Assembly: GCF_001590785.1 (NCBI RefSeq)
Contig: NZ_LTAO01000006.1
Coordinates: 1-64,000, forward strand
Direction of reading: 5' to 3'
Source: Alkalihalobacillus trypoxylicola
GTDB taxonomy: Bacteria; Bacillota; Bacilli; Bacillales; Bacillaceae_D
DNA length: 64,000 bases
The translations under genes were made by a program, and so were the position numbers. The notes under the pieces are model-generated. The model saw only the letters and a list, made by a program, of their open reading frames with translations, had not been told where the DNA came from and made no database searches. Below, in pieces: positions 17,010 to 27,149 of this stretch. The stretch's first letter is position 1, and every line of letters starts with the position of its first letter.

Positions 17010-17747
17010 TTAGGATTTAATAAAATAATAATATTCAAAGACATTAGAAAAACCAAAATGATTATATAACTTCACTGCTGCTTCATTCTCTTTTAAGACC
17101 TGCAAATAGGCATTTTTCGCTCCGTTTTGTTTTCCCCATGTTAATAGCTGTTGAACTAATTGTTTGGCGAAGCCTTCACCACGTCGTTCTTCCTTTGTAA
17201 TAATATGAAAAAGCCCAACATGCTGATGATCCAATATCGCTGTACCACTAGACAAAAGTTCACCATCCTCCACTAATTGAACAAACACTTGCTTCTTTCG
17301 TTGTTTTTCTACCATCATATTCAAATATTTAACATCTTTACTACTAATTGAATGTAGCTTTAATAGTCCCTCTATCCATATATCTTTCGTTACATATTGA
17401 CCATACTTTTGCTTCTTCAATAGCGGTAACTCGCAAAGATTAGCTTGCTTCACTAACGAAGGAGAATGTTTGGTATAGCCATTTTTCTCTAAAAACTCTG
17501 CTAAGTCATGGTAGCTATGATGATCGATCATTTTAAAAATCGTTGGCCGTTCTTTTTTTTGATAAAAATCCTCACAATCTGAAACAAAGCTTTCAACTTT
17601 ATGTATAGAGTTTGTATACGGAATGACAGAATTGGCTCTCTTTGTATATCCATAAGAATACTGTAGCAATGAGTCATCTATTTCTTTCATCTCTAAAGCA
17701 GGCATCGCATTTCTCGAATAAAGCTCTAACTGATTGATTAGTTTCAT
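17010..17747 (-). CDS. GNAT-family N-acetyltransferase
   Basis: A 245-residue protein whose C-terminal half (about 140-245) is a GNAT domain. The acetyl-CoA loop is EERRGEGFAKQLVQQLL, and the motif B region ends KENEAAVKLYNHFGFSNVFEY (split here as two parts of the same helix and strand). The N-terminal half looks like a degenerate second GNAT fold. ATG 17747 is chosen for GGAGGGAGAG upstream. An in-frame start at 17780 is unsupported. Substrate unknown. Monocistronic. Confidence 0.88.
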   Translation of the reverse strand: MKLINQLELYSRNAMPALEMKEIDDSLLQYSYGYTKRANSVIPYTNSIHKVESFVSDCEDFYQKKERPTIFKMIDHHSYHDLAEFLEKNGYTKHSPSLVKQANLCELPLLKKQKYGQYVTKDIWIEGLLKLHSISSKDVKYLNMMVEKQRKKQVFVQLVEDGELLSSGTAILDHQHVGLFHIITKEERRGEGFAKQLVQQLLTWGKQNGAKNAYLQVLKENEAAVKLYNHFGFSNVFEYYYFIKS

Positions 17748-17929
17748 TGTCTTAGCTCTCCCTCCATCATATATATGCATAAATATACAATTGAATAAAT
17801 ATTAATACAATAATGATTGAGATAAAATTATACTCTAAATTAAAAAAAACTCTTTATAGAGGTGACGAGATTATCCGAGAGCTACTAGGGGAAAGCGACT
17901 TCTGAAATGAGTTGACCGAAGTTCATAAC

Positions 17930-18190
17930 AAATAAAAGAATGAAACTTCCTATCATGTACCACTGGGGTCTCCGTGCCTTCTGTTTGCTAACTTATGCCT
18001 TCTACCCTTTCAAAAAAACCCTCCTTTTTTCACAGTAAGGAGGGTTCATGGCTCATTCTTATGTCTGCATACATTAAATATCATTTCAATTTTCTCTCGT
18101 GTGATGATTTTAAAAAAGGTTTATGTCCCTTCCTCTTCTTCGTTATTCTATGCATCCTTTACACACCATTTCTAGTTTCACAACAAGTGT
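17930..18190 (+). repeat. R3+R2 composite element, third copy
   Basis: Contains CACTGGGGTCTCCGTGCC and TTTGCTAACTTATGCC (R3), then the hairpin ACCCTCCTTTTTTCACAG...AAGGAGGGT (about 18019-18047), the R2 tail and a GATTTTAAAAAAGGTTT stretch shared with copy 1. A second, partial R2 tail (GCATCCTTTACACACCATTT) follows near 18152. It fills the gap between the acetyltransferase gene and ehuA, and its hairpin could end ehu transcription. Confidence 0.75.
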
Positions 18191-18218
18191 TCATCATGAA
18201 AATCGATCATAAAATGGA

Positions 18219-19037
18219 CTAAGCGTTAAAACGACTTAAAAAGGATTGAAGTCTTTCACTTTCAGGATTTTCTAAAACATCTTCTGGTTTTCCGTATTCC
18301 GCGATTTTACCAGCATCTAAGAAGAATACGCGATCTGCCACATCTCTAGCAAAATCAATCTCATGTGTAATAAGAATCATCGTCGTTTCACCATCTGCTG
18401 CAATATCTTTGATAACCTCTAACACTTCCCCGACTAATTCAGGATCAAGCGCTGCTGTCACTTCATCAAAAAGCATCACTTTTGGTTGCATAACGAGTGA
18501 TCGTGCTATTGCCACCCTTTGCTGCTGTCCTCCTGATAGTTGTGAAGGATAGTTCTCCATTTTATCGGCTAATCCTACCTTTTCCAGCATTTCCTTTGCT
18601 CGTTCTGTTGCTTCTTCTTTACTAATACCTAAAACATTAATTGGAGCAACTGTACAGTTTTTTAATATAGTCATATGTGGAAAAAGGTTGTATTGTTGAA
18701 ACACCATTCCAATGTTTCCTCTAACCTTTCGTAGATGCTTTTCATCTGCTGGAACTAGCTGATCTCCATCATATTTATGCCAAAGCATCTCACCATCTAC
18801 TTCTATCGTTCCCGATGTAGGCTCCTCTAATGTCATTAACATACGAATAATCGTCGTTTTTCCAGATCCAGAAGGACCGATTAAAGCAATTTTTTCTCCT
18901 TTAGCTACATCTAAATCTAAGTTTTTTAGTACCGTTGTCTCTCCAAAAGATTTACTTACATTTTTGTAGGAAACAATTGGTTTTAAAATGGCTGTTTCAT
19001 TTTCATGCTCTAATTTTTTTGCCGCTTGTTCACTCAT
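18219..19037 (-). CDS. ehuA: Ectoine/hydroxyectoine ABC transporter ATP-binding protein
   Basis: A 272-residue ABC ATPase of the polar amino acid type. Walker A GPSGSGKTT (about 54-62), Q-loop FQQYNLFPHMT, signature LSGGQQQRVAIARSL near 167, Walker B VMLFDEVTAALDPE, and the switch His in ILITHEIDFA. The usual DEPTSALDP reads DEVTAALDP. Last gene of ehuBCDA, overlapping ehuD by 4 bp. It energises uptake of the compatible solutes for osmoprotection or as nutrients. Confidence 0.9.
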   Translation of the reverse strand: MSEQAAKKLEHENETAILKPIVSYKNVSKSFGETTVLKNLDLDVAKGEKIALIGPSGSGKTTIIRMLMTLEEPTSGTIEVDGEMLWHKYDGDQLVPADEKHLRKVRGNIGMVFQQYNLFPHMTILKNCTVAPINVLGISKEEATERAKEMLEKVGLADKMENYPSQLSGGQQQRVAIARSLVMQPKVMLFDEVTAALDPELVGEVLEVIKDIAADGETTMILITHEIDFARDVADRVFFLDAGKIAEYGKPEDVLENPESERLQSFLSRFNA

Positions 19038-19720
19038 GCTTTCACTCCCCTTTGTTGAACTGGATCTTTTGAATCAAGTTTGCCGACTCGTTTTTCTAAA
19101 TACTTAATAAATAGCGCCGATGGATAACTTAAAACTAAGAATAAAAATCCGACAATGGTGATAGGCTCAACATATCGGAATGTCTCACCACCAATGACTT
19201 GAGCAACATTAAGCATTTCCACAACAAAAATTGCAGATAGTAATGGTGTTTCTTTAAACAACACGATTAAATAATTTCCTAGCATTGGAATAACAGGCGG
19301 TATAGCCTGAGGCAATATGACTTTTTTCCAAGTTTGCACATTTGTAAAATTGAGTGCTTTACTTGCCTCCCACTGACTTTTAGGTACAGATTCAATTCCT
19401 GAACGATAAATCTCAGAAATATAGGTACTGTAGTGAATTCCTAATACGAGTGCCCCTGTTTGAAATCCATTTAATCCTGTTGCGTAATAAACAAAGAATA
19501 ATTGCACTAATGGCGGTGTAGCCCTAATAAATTCGATAATCCCAGCAATGGCTAAAGAGAATATCTTTATTTTAGAACGTCTTAATAGCGTTAAAATTAA
19601 CCCAACCGTTAATGCTATGATATAGGCAATAAATGTAACACTGATGGTTATTCCAATTGCTTTTACTATTTCAGGGAAAACCCGAAAGGCAAACTCCCAA
19701 TTCCAAGCATTTGTATTCAT
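19034..19720 (-). CDS. ehuD: Ectoine/hydroxyectoine ABC transporter permease EhuD
   Basis: A 228-residue permease of the HisM type, with about five helices and the EAA-type coupling loop around SKALNFTNVQTWKKVILPQA (about 120-140). IEFIRATPPLVQLFFVYYA marks amino-acid-type permeases. It overlaps ehuC and ehuA by 4 bp each, which implies translational coupling. With EhuC it should form the heterodimeric membrane channel. Confidence 0.9.
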   Translation of the reverse strand: MNTNAWNWEFAFRVFPEIVKAIGITISVTFIAYIIALTVGLILTLLRRSKIKIFSLAIAGIIEFIRATPPLVQLFFVYYATGLNGFQTGALVLGIHYSTYISEIYRSGIESVPKSQWEASKALNFTNVQTWKKVILPQAIPPVIPMLGNYLIVLFKETPLLSAIFVVEMLNVAQVIGGETFRYVEPITIVGFLFLVLSYPSALFIKYLEKRVGKLDSKDPVQQRGVKA

Positions 19721-20388
19721 GCTGTACTCACCCCTTTAGAAGCCCGTTTTTCTAACCATCTTGCTAAGAAGATTAACGGAAGAGCCAGAAGGAAATATAA
19801 AATTAATAAATAAGTGAAAATTTCTACTTGACTCGCTAATGATGTATTACTACTTCTAAGCAAGGAAGCTCTAAAGGTCATGTCTGACAGTGTAATAATC
19901 GATACAAGCGATGTGCCCTTTAATAGCTCGATCGCATTATTACCAAACCCTGGAAGCATTAATCGGACCGCTTGAGGAAGTATCACCAATCTCATTCTCT
20001 GCCACTTTGACATGTTTAAAGATATGGCTGCTTCTGTTTGACTATGAGCAATCGATTGAATCGCTCCTCTTACCACTTCTGATGCATAGGCACCGTAATT
20101 AAGCCCTAGCGCTAGTGCACCTGCAAAAAAAGTTGACATCGCTAAGCCTGGAAAAATTAATGGTAGTGCGTAAACAAAGAAAAACATTTGAACAAGCAAA
20201 GAAGTTCCTCTAAATAACTCTACAAACACTGTGGAGATAAATCGAATAATGCCAATTTTAGATGTTCGTCCAATTCCTGCAATAAAAGCGATAAGATAGG
20301 CAAAAATAGCACCTAGTATAAATACCTGTACAGTTGTTTCCAAACCTCTTAGAAGCACAGGAATAAACGTCGAAGCATTACTAAACAT
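19717..20388 (-). CDS. ehuC: Ectoine/hydroxyectoine ABC transporter permease EhuC
   Basis: A 223-residue HisM-type permease, paralogous to EhuD. Landmarks are VFVELFRGTSLLVQMFFFVY and the coupling loop AISLNMSKWQRMRLVILPQA. GGGGTGGTGAG precedes ATG 20388. The 140-bp gap from ehuB contains a terminator-like hairpin, so permease expression is likely lower than that of the binding protein. Confidence 0.9.
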   Translation of the reverse strand: MFSNASTFIPVLLRGLETTVQVFILGAIFAYLIAFIAGIGRTSKIGIIRFISTVFVELFRGTSLLVQMFFFVYALPLIFPGLAMSTFFAGALALGLNYGAYASEVVRGAIQSIAHSQTEAAISLNMSKWQRMRLVILPQAVRLMLPGFGNNAIELLKGTSLVSIITLSDMTFRASLLRSSNTSLASQVEIFTYLLILYFLLALPLIFLARWLEKRASKGVSTA

Positions 20389-20454
20389 CTCACCACCCCT
20401 TTCTAAATGACTTCCTTAATAAGAAAGTACGTTCCTATTCATTTTTTTAAAGTA

Positions 20455-20503
20455 TTAAAAAAGCATGGGGAAGCCACAAATATGTAACAACACACCATGC
20501 TTT
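20455..20503 (-). terminator. Intercistronic terminator between ehuB and ehuC
   Basis: Stem AAAGCATGG/CCATGCTTT with T6 on the minus strand. It sits inside the operon just after the ehuB stop, typical of partial termination that favours the binding-protein message. Confidence 0.75.
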
Positions 20504-20528
20504 CCTTTTAACTTATTACTATAACAAA

Positions 20529-21374
20529 TTAAGCTTCCTCTTGGTTGCAACGGTCTGCAGTTGTCACTTCTCCAGTTGGTACATTATCTTCACCAAATCC
20601 AAATTCTGAAATGATTTCTAAAAGCTCTCCAGAATCAATTAGCTCTTGTAAATGTTCATTATATTGATCACGAAGCTCTCTTCCCTCATCACTATCAGCA
20701 AATACGGCTGCACCATACGCTACCTGAGGCTCTCCATCAATAACAGGCTGTTCGAAAGGCTCTGCTCTTTCAATAGCATCTAGGTTTGCTGATTCTAAGG
20801 CAGCAGTTAGAGTAGCTTCTGTCATAACGGTCGCATCCACGTCGCCTGATTCAAGGGCAGCTATATTATCTGCAATTGAGTCAGCCGTTTGAATTCGACT
20901 AGAATCCATTCCTAATTGTTGTAAAATTTCAATTTGATTGGCAGCAGACATAATAGACACCGTCAAGTCTTCATTAGCTACTAAATCTTCATAGCTATAA
21001 ATGTTATGAGGATTTCCAGCAGCTACGGCCATTCCTTCTCCATAAACTAATTCAACATCAGCAAATTCTGCTTGCTCACAACGCTCAGGTCGAATATCCA
21101 TTCCTGCTGTTACGACATTGTAGTTACCAGCATTTAAGCCTGGGATTAATGAGTTCCAGTCCGTAACTTCTCCCTCTACATCCTCATATCCCATTTTTTC
21201 AAAGACAGCTCTGGCGATTTCTGCATTCGCTCCTGTAACATTATCCGTTTGTAAATCGATATAGCCATAAGGCTCTTCGTTTGCGACACCTACTTTGATG
21301 GAATCACTTGAGCCACATGCTGCTAGAAAACAAATAACTCCAAATAAAATAAGTGCTGTTGTAAAACGTTTCAT
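20529..21374 (-). CDS. ehuB: Ectoine/hydroxyectoine-binding lipoprotein EhuB
   Basis: A 281-residue solute-binding lipoprotein. The signal peptide is MKRFTTALILFGVICFLAAC with lipobox LAAC. The mature protein is strongly acidic. Family marks are VANEEPYGYID, EVTDWNSLIPGLNAGNYNVV, ITERC-like DIRPERCEQAEF, ERAEPFEQPVIDGE, and a C-terminal TTADRC. The paired cysteines in PERC and TADRC fit EhuB proteins. The start at ATG 21374 follows GGAGGG. An upstream in-frame start would spoil the signal peptide. It delivers ligand to EhuCD. Confidence 0.9.
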   Translation of the reverse strand: MKRFTTALILFGVICFLAACGSSDSIKVGVANEEPYGYIDLQTDNVTGANAEIARAVFEKMGYEDVEGEVTDWNSLIPGLNAGNYNVVTAGMDIRPERCEQAEFADVELVYGEGMAVAAGNPHNIYSYEDLVANEDLTVSIMSAANQIEILQQLGMDSSRIQTADSIADNIAALESGDVDATVMTEATLTAALESANLDAIERAEPFEQPVIDGEPQVAYGAAVFADSDEGRELRDQYNEHLQELIDSGELLEIISEFGFGEDNVPTGEVTTADRCNQEEA

Positions 21375-21794
21375 TAAATTGACCCTCCTTAATAGTTTGA
21401 AAAAAATATATAAATTATATCCATTAAAGTAAAAATTAGGATATAAATTGTATAACAAATACTAGTGAAACGCTACTTCTACGATTAAAGGTGAAGTTCA
21501 CTATTTTCCGAGGGTTCTTTGTACATTTTGTTAATTACCACTAAAAAGGCTTTTTGAAACCTAAATAAGTAAAATCCTCTTAATCTTTTTTACAACTTTT
21601 CAAATTTTTCTATCCATATAAAATCATAATGTAAAACGATTACTCACTCAAATGTCATTTGCTTGCCTATCTTGCCATGACCTTCGATATTCTAGGATTA
21701 GATGCTATTAAACAACTGAGATAACATTATGCTCATAACATCGTCTATATAAATGTAAATGCTTCCTTTTTATTCTTTTTTGTTCTTTATGGTG
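21375..21794. other. Promoter region of ehuB and A/T-rich spacer
   Basis: On the minus strand GGATATAAT lies about 35 bp before the ehuB ribosome binding site, a plausible -10. No clear operator or gene is seen in the remaining 300 bp. Confidence 0.4.
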
Positions 21795-21845
21795 AAAAAA
21801 GGATTGTATCATCATTTTTCATAAAATGTGACACAACCCTTTTTA
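21795..21845 (-). terminator. Terminator of pepA
   Basis: Long imperfect stem AAAAAAGGATTGTATCA/TGACACAACCCTTTTT, 11 bp past the pepA stop. Confidence 0.8.
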
Positions 21846-21855
21846 TTCCATTATT

Positions 21856-23346
21856 TTATTTGGTTTGTTCGGCTAAATAAGCTAAAGTTCTAGCCATAAC
21901 GCCAGTTCCTCCAGCTCTACCAGTATGAGAAGCTCTACTCGCCCAAGAGGTTCCTGCGATATCTAGATGTACCCATGGAGTCTCTTCTGCAAATTCTCCA
22001 ATAAATAAACCAGCTGTAATACTTCCTCCTAATCTACCTGGAGCATTATTTAAATCAGCAACATCACTTGATTTTAGTAAATCATGATAAGGTTTGTGAG
22101 TTGGAAATGCCCAAACCCACTCGCCAGCTTCCTCACTTGCTTCTTCTACCTTATGGAACCATTCCTTATTGTTCGTAATCGCTCCAGTTGTGCAATCCGC
22201 TAAAGCAACTAATACTGCTCCTGTTAAAGTAGCAACATCTACTAATTCACTAGCACCTAGCTGTTTAGCATACGAAACGCCATCCGCTAAAACTAAACGA
22301 CCTTCTGCATCCGTATTTCTTACTTCGATTGTTTTACCGTTCATCGCACGAATCACATCACCAGGCTTTAATGCTGAGCCACTTGGCATATTTTCTGTAG
22401 AAGGAATGACCGCAAGAACATTTCGTTTAGGCTTTGTTTGCCCAATAATATCCATGGCTCCAAGGACAGCAGCTGCGCCTCCCATATCACCCTTCATTTC
22501 ATGCATTTTTAATCCTGGCTTCAAAGAGATTCCACCTGAATCAAAGGTAATCCCTTTACCCACTAAACCAAGTACGTCTTCCCATTCATCAGTTGCTTGA
22601 TATTTAAGAACGATCATTTTAGGAGGTTCTACTCCACCAGCAGCCACTGCTAGCAATGCTCCCATTCCAAGCTCTTCCATTTGTTCCTTCTCAAGGATTT
22701 CTACCTCAAAACCATGCTTTTGAGCTAATTTCTCAGCTTCTTCAGCCAAATATGTTGGAGTTAATAAGTTACCCGGGATATTAATTAATCTTCTCGATAA
22801 ATTTGTTCCTTCTGAGAAGACTAATCCTTTTTGGGCATAATCAACCCAATTCTCATTAGCACCTTCATGAATCATTTCAATACTTTCAAAAGAATAGCTT
22901 TCGTTATGACTATTCTCCTTATAAGTCTCAACTTTATATAGAGCTAGCCCGATTGACTCCATTATAAGATGAATATTTTTTTCTTGACTTTCATTGTCGA
23001 CAAAAAAAGATTCTACATCAATGGCCACACTCTTCACTTTTTCCTGAGCCGCTTGACGAGTTACTTTACCTAATGCTTGTTGTAAGTCCGAAGAATTCCA
23101 TTTCTCTTTTTTTCCTAAACCTACAAGGTAAATGGCTTTTGTTTGCATTTGCCCAAATGTATGAATTTTAGTAATTTCATGAAGCTTTGTATGTATTTGT
23201 TTTTCTTGATAAAGTTTTGAAATATTTTCATTAAATGAGGCATCGATGGTTTTTAACCAAGAATTCAATTCTTCCTTCTCATGAATACCTATAAATAGGG
23301 CATCATAATGATGATTCTCTTTCCATTCCTTTGTGATTGTAATCAA
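21856..23346 (-). CDS. pepA: Leucyl aminopeptidase (M17)
   Basis: A 496-residue cytosolic zinc/manganese aminopeptidase that removes N-terminal residues. The catalytic C-terminal domain shows VGKGITFDSGGISLKP (metal Lys/Asp) and the M17 signature NTDAEGRLVLADG. The start is TTG 23346, 8 nt after AAAGGAGTG, giving LITITKEW. A longer in-frame extension of 50 residues has no ribosome binding site and unlikely composition. This is B. subtilis YuiE, with yuiD divergent as expected. A CTTTCG/CGAAAG hairpin overlaps its 5' region. Confidence 0.93.
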   Translation of the reverse strand: MITITKEWKENHHYDALFIGIHEKEELNSWLKTIDASFNENISKLYQEKQIHTKLHEITKIHTFGQMQTKAIYLVGLGKKEKWNSSDLQQALGKVTRQAAQEKVKSVAIDVESFFVDNESQEKNIHLIMESIGLALYKVETYKENSHNESYSFESIEMIHEGANENWVDYAQKGLVFSEGTNLSRRLINIPGNLLTPTYLAEEAEKLAQKHGFEVEILEKEQMEELGMGALLAVAAGGVEPPKMIVLKYQATDEWEDVLGLVGKGITFDSGGISLKPGLKMHEMKGDMGGAAAVLGAMDIIGQTKPKRNVLAVIPSTENMPSGSALKPGDVIRAMNGKTIEVRNTDAEGRLVLADGVSYAKQLGASELVDVATLTGAVLVALADCTTGAITNNKEWFHKVEEASEEAGEWVWAFPTHKPYHDLLKSSDVADLNNAPGRLGGSITAGLFIGEFAEETPWVHLDIAGTSWASRASHTGRAGGTGVMARTLAYLAEQTK

Positions 23347-23584
23347 TATAATCACTCCTTTAATAGTAAATTCCTTTATTATTATACAATCTTTCGCATT
23401 ACGAAAGGAAGTTTTTAAAATAAAAAGTGATTTTATTTTAAAAAAAGGGTAAAGAATTGTTATCTTTATCTTATTGAATTGTATTTGTTTTATCATATTT
23501 CATCTAACAAGTTATGATATAATGAACACAACTAATTCAGTAGTAAACTGTTCAGTCACTTGAGAAAGGAAGATTATAGAACGT

Positions 23585-24064
23585 ATGGAAATTTTACATA
23601 ACTTCCCACTTTGGGCAGCTCTATTTGCGATTTTCTTTGCCCAATTTATCAAAATACCTTTGGCTTATATTCCGACAAGAAAATTTGACTGGACTTTATT
23701 TACTAGTACAGGAGGAATGCCTAGTTCCCATTCAGCAGCTGTATCTGCTTTAGCAACAGCGGTTGCATTGGAGCATGGACTGGATTCTACCATTTTTGCC
23801 GTCGCCACTATCTTAGGAATAATCGTCATGTTTGATGCAACAGGTGTAAGGCGTCATGCAGGTTACCACGCAACAGTATTAAATCAGCTTGTATCTGATT
23901 TTAATAAGCTTGTAGGAGAGGTTCGTAAGTGGCCTAAAAAAGAAGAGATTGAAAAAAGACAGGAGCTCAAAGAGTTATTAGGGCACCAACCCATTGAAGT
24001 CTTTTTTGGCGGATTATTAGGTATACTATTGACGTTACTTCTAGACTTTATCTTCATCGGGTAG
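23585..24064 (+). CDS. yuiD: Divergent PAP2/acid phosphatase-family membrane protein YuiD
   Basis: A 159-residue protein of the DUF212 (divergent PAP2) family. GGMPSSHSAAVSALATAVAL near 43-62 and a later GVRRHAGYHATVLNQL recall PAP2 phosphatase motifs. Helices lie at about 8-28, 52-90 and 138-158. ATG 23585 follows GAAAGGAAG. Divergent from pepA with 238 bp between starts, followed by its own terminator. Substrate unknown. Confidence 0.9.
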   Translation: MEILHNFPLWAALFAIFFAQFIKIPLAYIPTRKFDWTLFTSTGGMPSSHSAAVSALATAVALEHGLDSTIFAVATILGIIVMFDATGVRRHAGYHATVLNQLVSDFNKLVGEVRKWPKKEEIEKRQELKELLGHQPIEVFFGGLLGILLTLLLDFIFIG

Positions 24065-24070
24065 AAAAGA

Positions 24071-24106
24071 AAAAAGAGGTTGTCCATATGGGAGCAGCCT
24101 CTTTTT
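24071..24106 (+). terminator. Terminator of yuiD
   Basis: Stem AAAAAGAGGTTG/CAGCCTCTTTTT separated by TCCATATGGGAG, just after the stop codon. Confidence 0.88.
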
Positions 24107-24292
24107 ATTGCTCTAAAACCTAAGTACCCTGTAGAAAGGCAAAGCTTTTTTTAATTTTGATTGATGAAAGCTCTCAGATTTAATTCTTCAATAGGAAGCT
24201 TCTCTTTATTATAGTCACTACAAAAAAAGGATAAAGAATTTTTTGTTTCTCCATCCTCTTTTGATTTTAAGTTATCCTCATATATAGGATGA

Positions 24293-24991
24293 TTAGCGGT
24301 CAATTTGCTCTCTAAAAACTTGGACAGCCTCATCTTCATTTAATACGTTTAATTCTTCTTCTGTTAATTTTCCATTCCCAACTTCAATGACATAAACATC
24401 AATTTCCCTTTTACCCCATTTGGAATATACATCCTGTACCGTTTCATAATAAAGGTCGATTTTATTTCCTTTGATAGCAGATCCTGTATCGGCTACAACT
24501 CCATATCCATATTCTGGGATAAACAGAATCGTACCAATAGGATAAATAGATGTATCAGCGGCTATTGTCGAATATAAATCTCGTTTTACTTCTACCCCTG
24601 AAAAGGTAATACCATACCCAGGGTGCCCAGGTGATTTTCCTGTTGATTCAACCCCGGCTGTATAACCTGTGGCAATTACACGATTACTAGGATACTGAGT
24701 CCAATCTAACTCCTCTAACGATACTGGCTTTGATTCAATCGTTTCTAACGATTTTGATAATTCATTTCTTGATTGAAAAGGTAATGTTTTTTCAGTCATT
24801 TGACTTTGTTTGAACTGAGAATAACTAGCCATATATGGGTCATCGGTTTGAATAGCTAAAATTTGCTCTTTCATCCATCCCTCGACTTCTGCAGCACTTA
24901 CTCCTGAAAATGTGTAGAAAGTTGAAAGAACAGCGATGATTAATAGTATACTCATACCTATACGTCGACCAGCCGTTTGTACTCTTTCCAT
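24293..24991 (-). CDS. yuiC: 3D-domain cell-wall protein YuiC
   Basis: A 232-residue exported protein. An N-terminal hydrophobic segment (about 12-33, ending VSAAE) acts as signal or anchor. The C-terminal 3D domain (about 105-205) contains [15 protein letters not shown] and the name-giving [21 protein letters not shown] around three aspartates. B. subtilis YuiC is a Sps-type muralytic enzyme related to resuscitation factors. GGAGTGAGAG precedes ATG 24991. The neighbours yuiD and yuiB match B. subtilis order. Confidence 0.88.
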   Translation of the reverse strand: MERVQTAGRRIGMSILLIIAVLSTFYTFSGVSAAEVEGWMKEQILAIQTDDPYMASYSQFKQSQMTEKTLPFQSRNELSKSLETIESKPVSLEELDWTQYPSNRVIATGYTAGVESTGKSPGHPGYGITFSGVEVKRDLYSTIAADTSIYPIGTILFIPEYGYGVVADTGSAIKGNKIDLYYETVQDVYSKWGKREIDVYVIEVGNGKLTEEELNVLNEDEAVQVFREQIDR

Positions 24992-25439
24992 TTTCTCTCA
25001 CTCCTCTCATTTTGTAAGCATCTCCAAAATGATTCAAAGTTATTCAAAACGGAAAAATATTTTTTAATTATTCAATTAATTTAGTCTATTCCTTTATTTT
25101 TAAATCGGATATAAAAATAGAAGACTGTCATAGCTAAATTTGAAATGTATGCAATGACTGCTTAACAAACAACGAACAGGCCCTTCCTTTTTAATAAGAA
25201 GGGGCCTGTTGAATTGGAATAACCTTTATGAAATGACGTCAATTCCACACAAAAGTCACGGAGAATCTAGTGGAACGATGTAGTCAAGGTCGAAATCACT
25301 GCTAAAAAAAGTTAGTTTGACAGCACCTTCCCGAACTAAGAGTGCCTTGGAAGAGCGAACATCCAGTCAACTAACATAAGTGCAGTTCTTCATTCATACG
25401 CAATGTACCAGAAGCACACCTTTTCGTCAAAGAGTTCAT
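24992..25439. repeat. Gap with inverted R3-type remnant and a hairpin
   Basis: A strong hairpin AACAGGCCCTTC/GAAGGGGCCTGTT sits at 25175-25210. Beyond it, about 25240-25330 read on the minus strand gives CTAACTTTTTTTAGCAGTG and CCACTAGATTCTCCGTG, degraded matches to the R3 element at 15.3 kb, in reverse orientation. No gene seen. Confidence 0.55.
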
Positions 25440-25760
25440 TTAAAACATTTGGTAGCCTCTAACTCTTAACATCTTAATAACGATACCAGATAATATAGCT
25501 CCTAAAAATCCAAAGGAGAGGATTAAAATATCTACAAACATTAATGACATCAAATTATTCCATAATGCCGGAAAAGCCATACCGGGCGATGTTATGTAAT
25601 CGAAAATAGAAACATCATGTACAATTAATATGACAACTATTGGGTAAATAACTGCCATAACCCAAGTCGATCTCAACACCATATTTAATAAAAAGCCGAT
25701 ACCGAAAAATAAAACTAAAAATAGAATCATCGATATGACTAGTTGGGGAATATTCACCAT
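25440..25760 (-). CDS. yuiB: YuiB membrane protein
   Basis: A 106-residue membrane protein with three helices (about 6-30, 32-50, 70-95) and few charges. It fits YuiB of the pepA-yuiD-yuiC-yuiB cluster. ATG 25760 is chosen because GGAGGTG lies 5-6 nt upstream. The earlier GTG overlaps that site. No role is known. B. subtilis yuiA, usually adjacent, was not found. Confidence 0.8.
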   Translation of the reverse strand: MVNIPQLVISMILFLVLFFGIGFLLNMVLRSTWVMAVIYPIVVILIVHDVSIFDYITSPGMAFPALWNNLMSLMFVDILILSFGFLGAILSGIVIKMLRVRGYQMF

Positions 25761-25848
25761 TAACACCTCCACATCATAGTTAGTTTACTTAATGAGATCA
25801 CTTATCGTCAAATTTATATCGCTTTCTCTATGGTTTTTTATATCGCAT

Positions 25849-25884
25849 AAAAAAACGACAGAGGTAAAGCCCCCCGTCGTTTTC
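25849..25884 (-). terminator. Terminator of yumB
   Basis: AAAACGAC/GTCGTTT stem with G/C-rich middle and T7 on the minus strand, 13 bp past the stop. Confidence 0.88.
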
Positions 25885-25896
25885 GCTCCGTCTATT

Positions 25897-27105
25897 TTAT
25901 AGTGGGCTTTTACCACGCTTCAAAGTAAGTCCCGGTCCACCTAGTAAAAATAGATAACGGTTATCTATCATTTTTTTCATGAAGCTTGCTGGTGCACCAT
26001 AAAGTTTTCTTGAACCTACTACACCAATCGCTTCTTTTCCACCTAATGATGCAACTGTTCCTTTAAGAGCTGGCTTAAATGTTTTTAATGAGCCTTGTCC
26101 AGTGACCAAAGACTTAAGGTTGTCTGCACAGACATCAGCCATTTGCATAGCAATTTGAGCAGTTGGAGGATATGGACGATTAATGTCTTCATTAATAATC
26201 AGAGCACAGTCTCCAATAACAAAGATATCATCATGTCCTGGGGCTCTTAGGTTTGGCTCAACCTTAATTCGACCACGCATTGCATCAAATCCAGATTTCT
26301 CGATGATTGAGCTTCCACGAACTCCTGTAGCCCAAACAATAGTTGCTGCCTTAATCTCATCTCCACTTGCAAGAATAACACCATCAGCTGTTACTTCTTT
26401 AATTGGACAGTTTATTTTAAACTCAACACCGCGATTTTCTAATAAATTCATTGCATATTCAACTAATTCAGGATCAAATCCTGGTAGAGCTGATGGCGCT
26501 GCTTCGATTACGTACATTTTTACTTTATCACGAGGAATATCATAATAGCTGCATAGCTCAGGCATACGCTCTGAAAGCTCTCCAATAAATTCGATTCCTG
26601 TAAAACCAGCACCTGCAACGATGAATGTTAACATATCATCGGTTTTTTCTTCGACATTATTGTATTTAGCGAAAACATACTCAATATGCTCTTTTACTTC
26701 TCTAGCACCATTAACGGTCCATTTGCTAAATGCATGTTCAAAAACACCCGGAACACCAAATGTCTCTGCTTCTGAACCTAACCCAATCACTAAATAATCA
26801 TATTCTACTTCGCCATTTTTTAAGATGACTTTTTTATCATCTTTTTTTATTTCTACAACTTCATCTTGTAAAAAGTTGATGCGGTTCATATTTAACACAC
26901 TTTTAATAGGCATTCTAGTGCGCTCAGCTGATAATGTTCCTGCTGCTGGTTCATGTAACCACGTAGTTTGGTAGTGGTAATCATGCTTGTTAACTAGAGT
27001 GATACTAGCCTCATTTGCAGTTAATTGCTTCGTTAATCTCGTAGCCGTAATCATCCCACCGTAACCTGCACCTAAAATAACGATACTTGGCTTCTTCAAA
27101 ATCAT
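25897..27105 (-). CDS. yumB: Type II NADH dehydrogenase (NDH-2, YumB)
   Basis: A single-subunit, non-proton-pumping NADH:quinone oxidoreductase on the inner face of the membrane. About 402 residues. FAD site [15 protein letters not shown] at the N-terminus, NADH site [18 protein letters not shown] near 165, second FAD contact FVIGDCALI near 300 and the quinone-side [11 protein letters not shown]. The C-terminal amphipathic tail matches YumB. Start ambiguous among ATG 27114, ATG 27105 and a TTG two codons on. A Rex-like site upstream suggests control by NADH/NAD+. Confidence 0.92.
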   Translation of the reverse strand: MILKKPSIVILGAGYGGMITATRLTKQLTANEASITLVNKHDYHYQTTWLHEPAAGTLSAERTRMPIKSVLNMNRINFLQDEVVEIKKDDKKVILKNGEVEYDYLVIGLGSEAETFGVPGVFEHAFSKWTVNGAREVKEHIEYVFAKYNNVEEKTDDMLTFIVAGAGFTGIEFIGELSERMPELCSYYDIPRDKVKMYVIEAAPSALPGFDPELVEYAMNLLENRGVEFKINCPIKEVTADGVILASGDEIKAATIVWATGVRGSSIIEKSGFDAMRGRIKVEPNLRAPGHDDIFVIGDCALIINEDINRPYPPTAQIAMQMADVCADNLKSLVTGQGSLKTFKPALKGTVASLGGKEAIGVVGSRKLYGAPASFMKKMIDNRYLFLLGGPGLTLKRGKSPL

Positions 27106-27149
27106 CACATCCATTTTCTTAGTATATAAAATGATAACAATGCCTTCAT

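Noticed and set aside
24151-24339. Open frame of 62 codons on the minus strand
   Set aside because: Overlaps the 3' end of yuiC in another frame. No ribosome binding site, no recognisable features.
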